64,000 nt of DNA from Paragonimus westermani (taxonomy: Eukaryota; Platyhelminthes; Trematoda; Plagiorchiida; Troglotrematidae), in NCBI GenBank assembly GCA_008508345.1, contig QNGE01000288.1, forward strand, positions 124,001 to 188,000, written 5' to 3'. The notes under the pieces were generated by a model. It saw nothing but the letters and a program-made list of their open reading frames with translations. It was not told the DNA's origin and ran no database searches. Shown piece by piece: positions 47,901 through 60,412 of this stretch. The position numbers were made by a program, and so were the translations under genes. Position 1 is the first letter of the stretch, and every line of letters starts with the position of its first letter.

Positions 47901-50900
47901 AGTCGACCTCACTATGCAGCGAAATCAAATAGCTAGAGTGTGCGAACATACGTGCGTCCAATCAAGACCACAATCACTTTGTCGACAACCAGGTGGCCTC
48001 CGAAACGCACTACGTCAATATCCCTATGTACATTGAACGAGCAGCCCTTTCGGTACGGGTTTGCATCAGCTCCACCTACCCCTGTAAACGTACACACTAA
48101 GCGGCAGAAATACAGCTACCACTCTGTCGAAACTTTTCGCTACATTTGTTACTGAGACTTTGTTTCCGCCGCACCGCATACTGATTTCACGCTGTACTGT
48201 CCTATCTCTGAGATATAAACAACTTCAGAGGAAGGGTCGGTGAACATACTCACTCCACGACCACTTGAGAAAGGAATACAATTCCGCTCTCATCTACTAG
48301 GATTTAACAAGAAGATAAGCTATTGCATCTCAGAGTTTGTGAAAGGACAGAGTGGCTTCACGCGTTAATGATTTTTATCTTAAGAAAATATGTACTTAGT
48401 TGGGTGTCCTAACTCCAATTTTCGAACATAATATGGACTCACATTTGTTAGGCTTCCTGAATTTGACGATCGTTTGGTCGATGACAACGAGACAGATAGA
48501 TTTGCCTCGCGATTCAAACCTTGTCCATTGCATTTTTTACATGAGGAGGTGAACAGGAGCGGAATGTACAGTTCAGAAGTGTACAGGAACAACTAATCGT
48601 GTCCACATACTACTTGGAATGATAATTCATACGAACAAAGAGGTGTAATTTGGTCAAGTGATTTTGCTAGTTTTATGAGCACAGAGGTTATTTACGTCTA
48701 GGTTGCTTGAAGCATCAACGTAAGTTTTTAGGTGCGATTAAGCATTAAAATCCTCTAAATCCAACACACGTACGTTGGAAATGTGAGGCTAACGTTCTAA
48801 TAAGTCTCTAGTGGGCGGTATTAAGAGAAAGTGATTTTTTAAGTTCGTCGGACCTTTGCTTTCGCCTCTCACCCAAGGCAGTGGTCACGCATATACCATT
48901 CGTCTCGAATCTACTACCACTCCCCTCAATACACTATTCATTGCAACCGCGGATACGCGAAAAAGATGCAGGCTGGAGTGAACTACACTGCGTGTAGTGC
49001 CTCAGCTACCGGCGGCAAAATAACTTTGGTGTTAAGTTTAGTTTCTAGTCTTACAAAACTCTTGTAAATTGCTTCTCAGTTTCACAAGGGAATTGGCTTT
49101 TGTCAAGATGACCGATTTGATTAACGATTTCCAGGGCTTTGCTTCTATGCTGATCAAAATAGACATGAAATTGCTCACTACCATTAAGTGTGTTCTTGGA
49201 TATTTGAAGTTTTCTTCCAAACCAGACTCTACAGATGCCCTACATTGATATGTGGTACAAGGTACCGGTATTTCGTTACCAGTGTGGCAAGATCCTTCAT
49301 GTTGTTTATTTCTGTCGTTCTCGCAAATGAACTACTGATTGTATATAACCTGCGTATACCAGAAGAAAGAGCAGGGATGAATGTGGCTTACTCACATTCT
49401 ACCTTTTGAGACATTCTTTCCAACGACGTCAGAATAGTACACTGCGACGTGGTGTGTAATAAGGCATTATATAGTGATCAGTAAATTGAAGGATTTCCCT
49501 AAGCAACAATGTCACACTAGCATAACTTGGTCTGACCATCTCGCTAGTCAGTGGCTAGGCAGAAAAACATGTAGAATTCTATTACAAGCAGCAGATCTTT
49601 AAAATTTTCTAATACAGAGGATACCTCCATGTACCCTTCAAAGTTGACAGCATCGTCAACGATGTGGTTGAAATGTAACGTTCATTTTGAAGATGCGCAT
49701 ATTTCTGGTTCACTAGACCATTCAGATTCGCCTTAGTCATCAGTTCCATCTTACTTGTGGATGTGTGGTAGGATGGGACTTCCTTCACTGAGATACTTGG
49801 TAAAACGCATTCGTAACTGGTTACCACAAATGACGATTCAACAAAAATTAACAACTAGAGGTTGGGCCAGTAGATGGGTCCTTGGAATGCCCAACTCATT
49901 GTAGATACAGGTCATCTCATATACCCAATTTCGGCATTCAACCTACTGTTAGTACCCATAAATCGAAGGTATTAACGTACTTGGCTGTAATCCAGTTTGA
50001 CAATGTACATTACGTATTGCTCATTTGGTTCAAATAAATTGGTACGACAAAAATTGTTGACTTGAGCAGGCTGACTCACGACCGGCTTTGAACTCGTTCA
50101 ATAGATTAACCTAGTAGCAGTGAGATCAGAACCTCCACAGATTTCGCGGTGAATGTTTTCTATCTATTCCAACAGTCAGCTAAAATTAACATCTATTACA
50201 CACCACGGTAAAAACTGGAATTTAAATATTTCATCTGAAATGGACTATGGCTATACCTCAAAATATCTACGTACTCAGCATGGAAAAACCTCGATCGAAG
50301 TCCACTAAATAACCACCCTAGTGATGAAACAGACTTTTGCTTATCGATCCACACGAGTAATTAAAAAGATTTCTTTCTGTATGACGGGTAAAAACGAATG
50401 AGTGGTTTCAAGTGCCAGTCCGACTCGATGTTGGATTTCGAAGCCAGATGTTACACCGTCTACAGGTTGCTTTGCTTCGTGCACTTACGGTTGAATAGCC
50501 CACTGATGAACCATATTGTGGCGTTTCTTTTGCCTTTCCTGGCTCCAAACCTCCCGTACTCCTTTAGTTTCTGAGTCAATGTTGATTCCTTAGGCTACTT
50601 CGATCTTCTTACATTCCCATACAGTTCAAAGAGACAGAACATTGATGATGAGAGATTCCAAAAGTAAGTTTTAAGTCGGTGCAACCTACAGTCCAATAAC
50701 AACTCTCTTCAATTTCGTGCCAGGAGGAATAGGACACTTATCTAGCATTCAGGTGTTGGTGACTCACTTTCACAAGTGGAAATGAAAGTGTATCAGTAGC
50801 GGCTAAAGTTGAAAGTAATAAAACGAGCAAAAAATTACAACACTAAGTCGATCAATAAATTGAACCTTACCAAGTGGCGATCTCAGCTTTCCGCAAAAGC

Positions 50901-51530
50901 TGTCGATCATTCTGAATCGAATTATCCTAGAATTGTTATAACCAAACCCAAAATCTTGCTGTCAAGGTACAGAGCACGACAGGTTAGACTACATGAACAC
51001 ATGAGTGTGCTCGTTCCATCTCCATAACTTTACATCGGGCACTGTGGAACCGCTCTAGTAAAAACACGCCATAACTACGTGAACAATGTGTTATCGACTT
51101 GCAGCCTACTAGACAGAGAAGAAAGATGTCGTAATGGAGCCAAAAGCTAGCAGGAACCTCATACTGACGAGACCGGGTGAAAAATCGAGAATCGCGATAG
51201 TAAAAACCTATCACGTTGACACAATGTCTGTTATGATGTCAGGCAGATTAATATTCCGTGCGACGATAACACACAGGGACGAAACACTAGTTTTGGGGAT
51301 AAAAACGACAAAAATTACTCAGTAGAATGAAAATATCAGATTGTATTGACACGTGCGTATTTGGGCGCGTCACAGTGACAAGGATCATGACAGTATTCCT
51401 ATTTATAGTCTTCTTAAAGTGTACAAAGGGGAAATAATTTGAAGACTGATAATTGACATGTGCAACTCCCCAATTCATATATTATCTCAATGAATAGGGA
51501 AGTTATTAGAACCAGTCAACTGAGTTCATT

Positions 51531-51600
51531 CAGTTTCGTGAAAATACCCAGTTTAGACATTAGGAGAAACGTGTAGCGAACAAGCCTGTTTTCGGAAAGT
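51531..51600 (-). mobile_element. Detached 3' end of a Penelope-like element
   Basis: On the minus strand GCTTGTTCGCTACACG is followed, after a variable gap, by CTGGGTATTTTCACGAAACT. The right end of the 30 kb element has GCTTGTTCGCTACACAC and later CTGGGAATTTTTACGAAACT. The shared order shows that the 26-base extension seen there is element sequence. No coding part is adjacent. Confidence 0.6.
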
Positions 51601-52729
51601 CCATTCAGTCTAAAAGAGGCTTAACTAAGACAAAATGGTCTATTCAGTGAATACCGGAAAATCCAACCCGGTTCACTCAGAAGTAACTTAATTATCCAGG
51701 AAAGAACCGCCATGAAAAGCGGTTGATTATCTTTACGATCGCATTAGGAACAGTTAACATCGGCAATTTAAGTCACAAACCTACGTAATTCACATTAGTC
51801 TGTACTTCATCTGTCTAAGTTCAGTTTATTGGCAAACTTTGTATAGAGATCGATAACATAATACTGGGTTCAACCTTCGCCTTACTATCTGCAGACATAT
51901 CACCAACCAAATCAGTGAAAACGAACCCCATCACATCATCGATAACCGGTGTGTCTACGAGCATTTATTAGATTACACACTTTCGTTCATAAACAAAAAC
52001 AATATCATCCGGATTCTAATAACCGACTTCAGTCATGCGTATCTCAAAAAAGAATTTCAGCATGGAAATGGAAGAAAAGAGTTGACTACCATTACTTGAT
52101 GTTGTCATGCTTCGTATACTGGGTGGATTGGTTAATACATCGTTTTCTATTTACGAAAACCTACATGCCAATATAGGCACTTCCACAGCTTTGTTCCGTT
52201 GAGGTATGAGCGGTAATTTCTTTGCTGTGAAGTTAGCACAACCTAAAGACAAGATGAACCGGATCTCCTATAACACGAAATACGAGATGCTTTAGGTACG
52301 ATGAGCGAAGACATCCCCACAACTATTCGTGGATAGGAAAATGCAAACAAAAATGAAACGAAAAATCAGTCCTACAATGGGTAACAAAACTTATTTTTAC
52401 CAGTGTTGCACACAACGGTGCGGTTGATAGTGAGAAGATCACCGACCAGATCAGATTTCAAAATTTGTGTGCACAAAACTGTTCGTAAAATCCCTCCATC
52501 TCCCATAACCACTCATTCAAAAGCTACCAGAAGCGGTCTGATCTCGGCTATTCATCATCCGGCCAATTACACTGCATTTCTTGTCGTCATAGCTGTCAAG
52601 CTAGCCAAATGTAAAACAACTAGTCAGATAATTATGCCGAAGGGTTTTCAGTTGAAGGGCCACTAAGTAATTAACTTGACCCCGCGAAAATTAAATGAGT
52701 GATGGGGAACCATGGTAACCGTACGACAT

Positions 52730-54145
52730 GAACATTTTCTCCGAGTCTACAACCAAAGATTACGCAACCGAATTACGGTCGTTGGCACTGAGTCCGCGAT
52801 GTGAAGAGACTTCTTTGGATTGACGACTCGGTAAGCGGCAAGTGGGCTGGACAGCTAATTCCGGTGAGACTCGGGGTCCTGAATGAACCAGGTGCACCAG
52901 AATTGCACTCGAAATGGACTGCAACTAGTCTATAGTCAGTCTTGTGGAGTGGTGTTAACACACTCTCTGAGAAAGGTGCCTGGTTGTGCAACCAACGTAA
53001 CGTGCTCCACAGGAGTATGTGGAAAAATAAACATAAACACACATCTAAACAACAAACCTTTCAGTTGTATGTAAACTACACGGTTGGATTTGAACGAGAT
53101 TTGCACGTGTGCCACACTGTGCTTTCTCAACTGCATTCCTTATTCCACCATTCACCGGTTCATCCAACATCTAGCCCCTGCAGGATAACATCATACAAAC
53201 CAACTTATTCTCTGCATATGACAGTTTAACCTTCGTACAATCGGTTACATGTTTACAGAGTAGACGTTCTATGCGAATATCCGCCGTAAAAATGTCACTT
53301 CTGCTTGATAGGTGCATAACCTTTGCGTGAATAATTCTCTCAGGTGAACGGTCTACGCGACGATCCAACATAACACCCAAGAAAAATATTCACTCGCTTT
53401 TCTCGGCCTCAAGTGCAAAGTTGAGATTATGTTACGCTTTGTTCGCCACAGAAAGCAGGGTATCGAGCTTCACAACTTCCACAAATACATAGATGATATC
53501 GTCCACATTCCTCTTGTAGAAAATGTTATAGTCGCTAATCTCATGCAGCGTAACTCTTTCTAACACTACCACTAATATGCTAAACGTTAACTCCAACGCA
53601 ACGCCATCCTTCTGAAGGTAGCATTTTTCCATAGGTACGAAAGTGTACATTCTACGTACAAGTTACTATCAGCTGTTCGAGTGTACCTCCGGGCAATCCA
53701 AAATTTGAACTTTTGATGAAAAAACATACTCGCTGAAGTCATCGACGGGTTCTAGATATGGTACGTTAGTAAACAGAGAGCACACATCGAGGGAAAACAT
53801 TTTCTTGTTTTCCACAATCAACGATCGGATGAATTTAATGATCTTAAACGTGTCTGTAAACGAATTCATTGTTGTGTACTTTGGTGGAGGTTCTGGTAAC
53901 TGTGTCAGTCACTGTGCTGCCGAATTATGAAAATCAAACCAACGAATAATCGAGTGTAATGGCCATCGTTTTTTTGTGAACGTTTGGTAAGCCATATAGT
54001 CTCGGTATTATGGCTCCATTTGGTCGAATTCGTTCGAACTTCACAGGGCTGATCAAACCCTCCCAGTACAGGTTTCTAACCGTTTCGGAAATACGCTTCT
54101 CGTTTGCATTCCAAGGTCAATTGAAGCCTCAGCAGGCGTGAGTCA
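52730..54145 (-). mobile_element. Penelope-like element, longest coding remnant
   Basis: In minus-strand order: reverse-transcriptase entry block with PRLYGLPNVHKK at about 54006-53971; MFSLDVCSLFTNVP at about 53800-53760; a palm segment reading QKDGVALELTF...NVDDII (53509-53492, where YVDD is expected, so the tyrosine codon is changed); FALEAEKSE then FFLGVMLDRRVDRS; an alanine/valine-rich linker; and a badly degraded GIY-YIG domain (53.04-52.77 kb). Several stops and frame changes separate the blocks. It shares nucleotide sequence with 23.3-24.1 kb. It gives the most complete picture of domain order in this family here: RT first, GIY-YIG last. Confidence 0.8.
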
Positions 54146-54149
54146 CTCA

Positions 54150-55540
54150 ACATCTCTGAACCCATGTCTCACGGCAGGCACATATGACACTCTGACGCAT
54201 TCACTAACACTCCAGCGCTCTTCCAGTAGACTGTGATTCGGCCTACACCTATGATTCCTACTGGTTCACTTAACTTGCTCTGATCCTTATATACAGATTG
54301 AATATACCTTATTTGGTTGTACAAGCCTGATGAGAATTACACATTCCAACTGCTTGCACACTTGACCTGTTACGAAACCTACTGTTACTAGTCAAATGTC
54401 CCTAAACTAGACGCAACACGCCTAAGCTACAACATCTAGCGGAGCACTTGGCCTGAACTCAGCGCTATTTCGACTATGCTCGCCAGTTAATAACTAACGA
54501 GGATTTGTCATGGTAATATCAGAAGCTGAACCTTCAAGAGCAGACTCGTTAAATTCATTGGTAAAACCACATCGAGCCAATATTTAGGTGGGGGTGAAAG
54601 TGCGCTTAGCTTTTCATACTTGTTTAGAGCCAGCTTTTGTCTCCCGCCAACTAAATTGCACTTGCCCAGTGGCTGATGGATTATAGTTGCTTGTCATTCT
54701 GGGAATTGGAGAGTCCGAACAGCTCTGGAGGTAGTATTTGAATTCGAACACCTCGCTTAGGTAACAGGAGGACATCTGGTTGACTTCGGATGGTGTTTGT
54801 ATTCTTGGGGCATGAACAGGGATTTATAGAGTTATATCCGTAATGCAAAAGGCAGAGAATGCTACTGGTTGTTACCAGTAGCCTGTGTAATGTCACAAAC
54901 GGCAACAAAGGACCCGACAAGTAGCAGAACGCATAGCAACGAAACCGCCTGTAGAACCATACTGCTGTTTTTCACACCGGTGATGGATTGGTCAGCTGTT
55001 GCATTTATGCTATGATGAGAGACGACTCAAACAGATTTTCGTCACAACGGGCTTCTCCTCTTCCTACGGATCGTGAAGACTTGATGGACGTTGACTTCAA
55101 TATATATCATTGCACACGATAAACTCAAAATACCAATACGTCGCAATTTTCGGGCAGTCCAAACAGTACCACATTTGATTATGCACCACTTTTAATAACG
55201 AATTGTTTTGGGATCTCAGCACAATTGATCAAAACGAGATATTAATAAAGCGTTGCCGTAGTAATAAAACTTCATTTTAAAACAACAAACGGGTGAAAAA
55301 TTTGTGCTACTGCAACGACCAACCATTGTTTTAGTAATTCTAATCTGAAGGTTTTCTATGCACTCTTCTGGTGAAACCGGCCATTAGTCATACAGGACTG
55401 CAATAAATTGCTTGCTGGGAATGAAACTTGCTATGTTCGGTTAACGTACCGTCCACAGGACCAAAGAAGAACAAACCCGTACTGCGTAGAGATATACAAA
55501 GTGAACACATGACACGAATATTTTCAGAAGGAACGTGGAA
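54150..55540. other. No recognisable gene
   Basis: The sequence just upstream of the Penelope-like remnant may be its decayed N-terminal part but has no readable motif. A minus frame at 54920-54681 (79 codons) has no domain. Confidence 0.35.
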
Positions 55541-55546
55541 ATGAAA

Positions 55547-56084
55547 TTATAACTGTGTTCCTTCGAGACCTTCGCGTACAGAAATATGTATCTTGTGGCA
55601 GAATCCGAAACTTACTGGATACTTAACTTGCTTCATTCTGGAACGATAAAACGACAATAAGAGTTGTACAACCAAAACAGCCGGGCAAGTTTCCGCCATA
55701 TTTTTACCCTGACGGCTGTAGCTGTTCCTGTAGTGCACTGAACGATAGTAAGTCATATAGTTAATGTGACGGATTTCAGAACGTAGATAAGACCCAGCTA
55801 TGAAAAATATGAGTTTCACCGAGACTCCAACAATTGACAGAAACGTCACTTCTAGATGAGACGAGGGCTCTGAAAGCTGAACCACGACGTCACCACGGAA
55901 GTTTAAGATTTCGGCATTTGAACTCATTTGCCAACCCACCCGACTGTCATACGGGGTCCATCAAATACACTCACCTACTGATTACCGGAGCAGTGTTCGG
56001 TAGTGGCTCTAGTGGATCTGGGTGTGAAACTTCTGAGAAGTCTCGCTTGATCGGCCAGTTGGACGGATCATTCGTTGGATACAT
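55547..56084 (-). CDS. 5' end of a candidate membrane-protein gene with a 31-base intron
   Basis: Exon 1 starts at ATG 56084 and reads MYPTNDPSNWPIKRDFSEVS..., ending at a consensus donor AGTAG/GTGAGTG (55975). A 31-base intron (55974-55944) ends ATGACAG. Exon 2 from 55943 keeps the frame (AG / T) and stays open to 55547. Exon 2 includes a hydrophobic segment VTFLSIVGVSVKLIFFIAGSYL, a probable membrane helix preceded by SSHLE. The spacing 'H-x-x-x-TF' before the helix recalls the Golgi protein TVP23/FAM18, but I found no following FW-x-VKN block, so that name is only a weak suggestion. The real exon 2 end may be a donor such as CAGG/GTAAAA near 55.71 kb. Introns of about 30-40 bases near the 5' end are a known feature of schistosome genes. 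Confidence 0.45.
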
Positions 56085-56144
56085 GTGACACAGTGAACTG
56101 GGTGGTTGAGTAAGTCCAAAACCAAGATTTGTGAGCCTCCGGAG

Positions 56145-56220
56145 TGGTTCTGTAGCTCACTCGGTGGAACGCTTGTCTCATTCAAGAATGTGGTTTCTGG
56201 TCATGTTTCCAGTCCAACTG
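56145..56220 (+). repeat. Possible tRNA-derived SINE fragment
   Basis: TGTAGCTCACTCGGTGGA resembles an A box and, about 45 bases on, GTTTCCAGTCC resembles a B box. The tRNA fold is poor, and the sequence does not match the hammerhead repeat. It is probably an old SINE head. Confidence 0.25.
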
Positions 56221-56379
56221 AAGTCCAGAATTTTCGTAAATGGGTCCCATATAAATAAAACGCTTAGTACTGGAGCACACCGTCAGCTAAGTACTACATC
56301 TGTCACTTTCGCAACCTATGTAGTCTTGAAAAATATAACCAGTAGTGGACAAATATATGCAAAATAACAATCTGACAAT

Positions 56380-57600
56380 AAAAATGGGCACAGAATAAGC
56401 TCATTCTTGGCCCGATTAAGCTGGCACCCTTTGCACGAATGCATGTTTGTCTTCCTAGCCGAATTTGATAGCCGTGAACCATATAATTAGACTTTATTCT
56501 CTATAGCCAGTTACAGCAGTCCTATTATGGCTACGACAGACGCCGCATTTTTGTAGCGCGTTCATTCAGACCTTGACATACACGAGGAATGATTTTATTC
56601 ACAACGAGACGTCCGCCAACAGACACTTCAGTGAGTTAGACTAATCACTCTTTGACAATGTCATAAAGCCGATGTTTGATAGCATTTCAATCTACTCAGT
56701 GCTTTGCAAATTCACGTCGAGATAATTGGTTATTCTTCACCAATATGCACTGTCTACCTTCTGGTGTACAAACAGGGGCAGCCTGAGGAAACAAAAACCA
56801 CAAAAATTGCTAGGACAATGAGTTATCGGCATTGCGAATAGGTTGCCTTGGCCACAAACAGCTGACAGCAAAAGCCTCAATTGATGCATAAGTACTCATG
56901 TTGTCTGCCAAAAAATCAGGTTTGATCGTATCGGGTTTATTTGTGATGATCTGTTCAGAAACCTCTACAAATAGCATATGAATATTCCTGTCATATTTAG
57001 CTCACTTCGGCCACACGGTATCAAGCAACGACTCATCGTGCAAAGGCTTCTTTCCAGCACGACCAAACAGAAGACTTGGCCGTAAGTACCCAGCAAAGGG
57101 AAAAAGAAACAAAGCCACTGTACTGGATTTCCCGTGAAAGGATTCACCTTGCTCAAGTAAGAGTGGCACACCAAATTTTCGTTCAAGAACTGTGTAGTGG
57201 GGAAAAAATCCTCCACAAAAAGTCTAGTTCGCACGATAAATTTCTTAGTGTTGTGGCCTTTTCACCGGGCTATGTAATTCTGTTGCAAGCATCATCGTAG
57301 TTGACGTAACACTGGTTTTAGATCAGTTTTATGGTAGCCTTCGTCGGCCGCTGTGACAAATCACAAAGGCGAAATCCAACGTCTGTCCGTCGTCCGCCCA
57401 ACGGTGGACATATGAAAGAGATTACCGTATCCCACTGGCATAGACATCATGACTACTCTGTTGGTTTGTGTCCCAACTGGTTTTCTCCTCCCCTATTGCC
57501 ATATTTACACAGCATGCTAGATTCCACACAAGTGATCGCATTGCAGCAATCCGTTTTCACTAATGTGTGCGTGGCGGGTCCATTACAGTCTGGTTATTCG
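56380..57600. other. No recognisable gene
   Basis: Only short frames. From 57331 a plus frame stays open to 57858 (175 codons), but the minus strand of its 3' half is open too and has the better acceptor. Confidence 0.35.
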
Positions 57601-57615
57601 GGTTGGTCTTATCAG

Positions 57616-57854
57616 CTAATTTGGCAGCGGTGGATGGGAAAACGGAAGACCCACATTAGCGGTGTCGTTCAGCGCATCAGCGAACACTGGAGACGAGATT
57701 ACGAGCATCGAATATTGATGCAGGCAGGTTGGAGCCCGAAAATCAGAGCAACCACTGGGACAATGAAAATGATTCATTCCAATATCATCAGTACCGCCTG
57801 CGTCACCGGTCCATTTGCTGGCTGCCGGCCCTTGACCAAACACTCTAGAACAAA
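57616..57854 (-). CDS. Candidate terminal exon, unidentified
   Basis: A good acceptor (GAATTCTCTTTTAG) opens a 78-codon frame in phase 1 that ends at TAG 57618-57616. Codons show strong purine-first, pyrimidine-last bias, and the product reads FGQGPAASKWTGDAGGTDD then IGMNHFHCPSGC. Because such bias is preserved on the complement, the overlapping plus-strand frame (to 57858) is a real alternative. The sequence immediately upstream on minus is a hammerhead-repeat copy, which would then lie in an intron. No family is recognised. Confidence 0.3.
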
Positions 57855-57959
57855 CTAAAAGAGAATTCAACCAAAATAATCCAGATTTAACACCATCCAG
57901 ATTCCATTTTGGTCCTCACACTCAGATGAGCTTTCGGCCGGCCAACTTCGTGAGGAACT

Positions 57960-58250
57960 ACTAGATAATTTTGCCGTTGTGGTAGCTCATCGGTAGTGCC
58001 TATCCTTATTCGAGTAGAAATTTGCATTGCGCCCCTCGTGTTCATGAGATTAGCAAGTTGACCACACTCCAGTAACTTCATACTAGGCGTGACCGATTAT
58101 CATATCTGAAGGCTCAACAGCAGCCTTGTATTAATAGAGTCCAGATTACCGGATCGTTTCAATGGCAGGCACAATAACTGTCCTGTTAGCCCTAGTCAAA
58201 CAGGATCTCAGTTAGACAGAATTCAGGGACTCCATTGAACCATCTGAGCA
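57960..58250 (-). repeat. Diverged hammerhead/tRNA-like repeat
   Basis: Head and ribozyme blocks line up with the 38 kb copy: on the plus strand GTTGACCACACTCC, CGATTATCATATCTGAAG, CCGGATCGTTTC and AACTGTCCTGTTAGC. The ribozyme core reads CCGATGA ... AAAAT, so it is dead. Confidence 0.5.
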
Positions 58251-58289
58251 ATATACATGATTTGAATTGGATTGTGATGACTTAGATCA

Positions 58290-58350
58290 TTTCAAATTTA
58301 ACATCACCCACCATCGATCGCAGGCCTCACGTTCAGGTAAACCTATCGGC
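58290..58350 (-). repeat. Tail fragment of the hammerhead repeat
   Basis: TTCAAATTTAACATCACCCA then CGATCGCAGGCC corresponds to TTCAAGTTGACCATCAC then GGTCGCAGCC of the 38 kb copy, minus orientation. Confidence 0.45.
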
Positions 58351-58379
58351 CGGCCACAAAGAAAAAAGCTTGACAGACA

Positions 58380-60400
58380 AGACAGTCTGATGCGACGAAA
58401 GCAATCTCACTACTTCTCATGCTTGGAAATTCACTGGGCCTTGTGCCAGTAGGAATAAAACGCACTTGATCGCAGAGCGAGTAGCAAGCCCATTCCAAAC
58501 GTTTAAAAAATGGCGAAACAAACAAGGTGTATTTGCCCCTATACTTTTCAGGTGAACACTGTTCATTTTTAGCGACCAATGTCTCTCTCAGCTGCATAGA
58601 AGCCAACCAGGATAGCCACTGTCACACATAATGACATTAAGTGATCGTATTCGTTTCGCAATTATAGAACAGTGTGAAATTTGGTTTTCATGAATATGGT
58701 CAAATGCCAAAGCACGTCTTACTTTCATTATTTTAGATAAGGGAATGAACGAATAAATAAATAATCAGTCTTCCTTTCTTTAATTATCTGTTGCTAAGAT
58801 TAAACACAATTGGTCAGAAAACGCATTTTCAAAATGTAAAATATCGCGTTCGGGCTATTGTTAACCAACACAAGTGTCTTCTCACAGGTATACACGCACT
58901 CAATTATAACACTGTGAGATTATATGTATGAACAAAATTTTCAACTAACTGCAGCAGTCGCACCCCTACATGAAGTAACGTTGTGTACCACTAGTGCAAA
59001 GATATTACATTAAGTCCAATTGAACTACATCCCAAGCATCAATCAGTCTAAATTGTGAATAGCGATCAGATTAGCCGATTGCTTCCTTGGGAGGTGAGAT
59101 AATTGTCCATAACATTTTGCCAATAGCCCAACACCAAACAAGAAAAGGAAACAAATTTAGTCGTTGTTGTCGTTGGCTCAAATGATCACTTAGTTCAGCC
59201 TAGATTCTGGGTACTGTAAGCTATCATGAAATCCACTGATCGATAGTTGTGATAAATGCTTAAATTTATTTCCATAAACCTTAACACGTCTGTACACTAC
59301 TAACGAGTAGCAAAAATGCTCGCACATCATCACCACAACAATAAATGAAACATTTCTGTTGGGCAATTTCCCAGAGCATAACTCTCTGCGGAAATTTGAG
59401 TGAGTGAAAATCAACTCGCTTAACCGATCACACTGTAGTTACGAGTTACTTGGATAAATTGCGTCTCAAAACCTGGGAGTTTCAAGTGACAACAGAAGCG
59501 ACGCCCTTCTTCGGTGTCCCCATGGTGTTATGTTTATGAGTAGTATGTCGACCACTTTTGCTCACGGAATGCTAACCAAGGAGCCGTCCTCCACTTTTTG
59601 CACTGGCCATACGTAAACTCGTTTCGCGTCTGAATATCACCAATTAAACTGCATTTAAGTGTCTTTTAAGCTAGGACCCGACTAGTTCAATCAAATTACC
59701 GCACCTCCAAACTCCAGTTCTCTGAAACCGGAGCAGTTTACCCTTGATCTGTTTTACAGCCGCCCTTTGTAGTGTTGTTGTTCTGGTCCCCAACATGTTT
59801 TCTATAAAACCAGAGTTGACTCATCAACTGCCCTCGTCCAGAATAACAGGGGGTGAACGATTATGCTGAAAATCGGCACTTGCAGTTCGGTCGGGGTAGG
59901 TCAGGTTTTGTGGGCCTCTGAGTGAACAGCTCAGTCTGTGTATGGAAGTACATGTGTCTCTCGACTGCAAAAAGGTTTATCGAATGCATCCATAAGAAAC
60001 ATCTCTAACCTCACTACTAAGGGTAACTTGATCGAGGAGTTGGTTTCATCTTGATAACAGCTTGGCTACTAGATCCACGATTCTCTGGTCAGCGGTTTTT
60101 GCCTACGTCCACTGTCTGATCCTCATGGTCTAGAATCCAGCGCATCTCTACAAAAAGTCTATAGCTACGGCCAGTGTTCCAGAGCTGCCCGAGCTGAAGG
60201 TAAACACGCGTAAGAATGAACTCATGGTCATCGGTGGCTACCATAAGCATAACACAACAGTTATCGCTGGCGATTCTAATCAGTTCGGCTCGGACATTAT
60301 CCACTTAATGAGCGTCCCTGGCAGGTCACTTGGGTGAATAAGCCGTTCTCCAATTACCGGCTAAGCTACGTACGGTAGTGGATGAAATTACCAAAGCGCC
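58380..60400. other. No gene; one short repeat fragment
   Basis: GCGATCAGATTAGCCGATTG at about 59063-59082, then GGGAGGTGAGATAATTGTCC, matches the head of the hammerhead repeat in minus orientation. The remainder shows nothing recognisable. Confidence 0.35.
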
Positions 60401-60412
60401 TGTGAAACCGCA

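Larger units (their letters stand above)
38810..51520. other. Long region without a supported gene
   Basis: Open frames rarely exceed 90 codons. One at 45310-45564 contains a hydrophobic segment (LLPIAASALTMAAHLL) and one at 46148-46429 is basic, but neither has a domain or convincing splice sites. Only the dispersed repeat at 42.65 kb and the AT palindrome at 44.9 kb stand out. Confidence 0.4.

Noticed and set aside
50503..50531. Hammerhead core CTGATGA near a CCA...TGG stem
   Set aside because: CTGATGA is present, but no GAAA follows and no cleavage triplet can be placed.
57331..57858. 175-codon plus-strand gene
   Set aside because: No domain and no splice context. The complement is also open with a better acceptor, and complementary purine-N-pyrimidine codon patterns explain the double opening.
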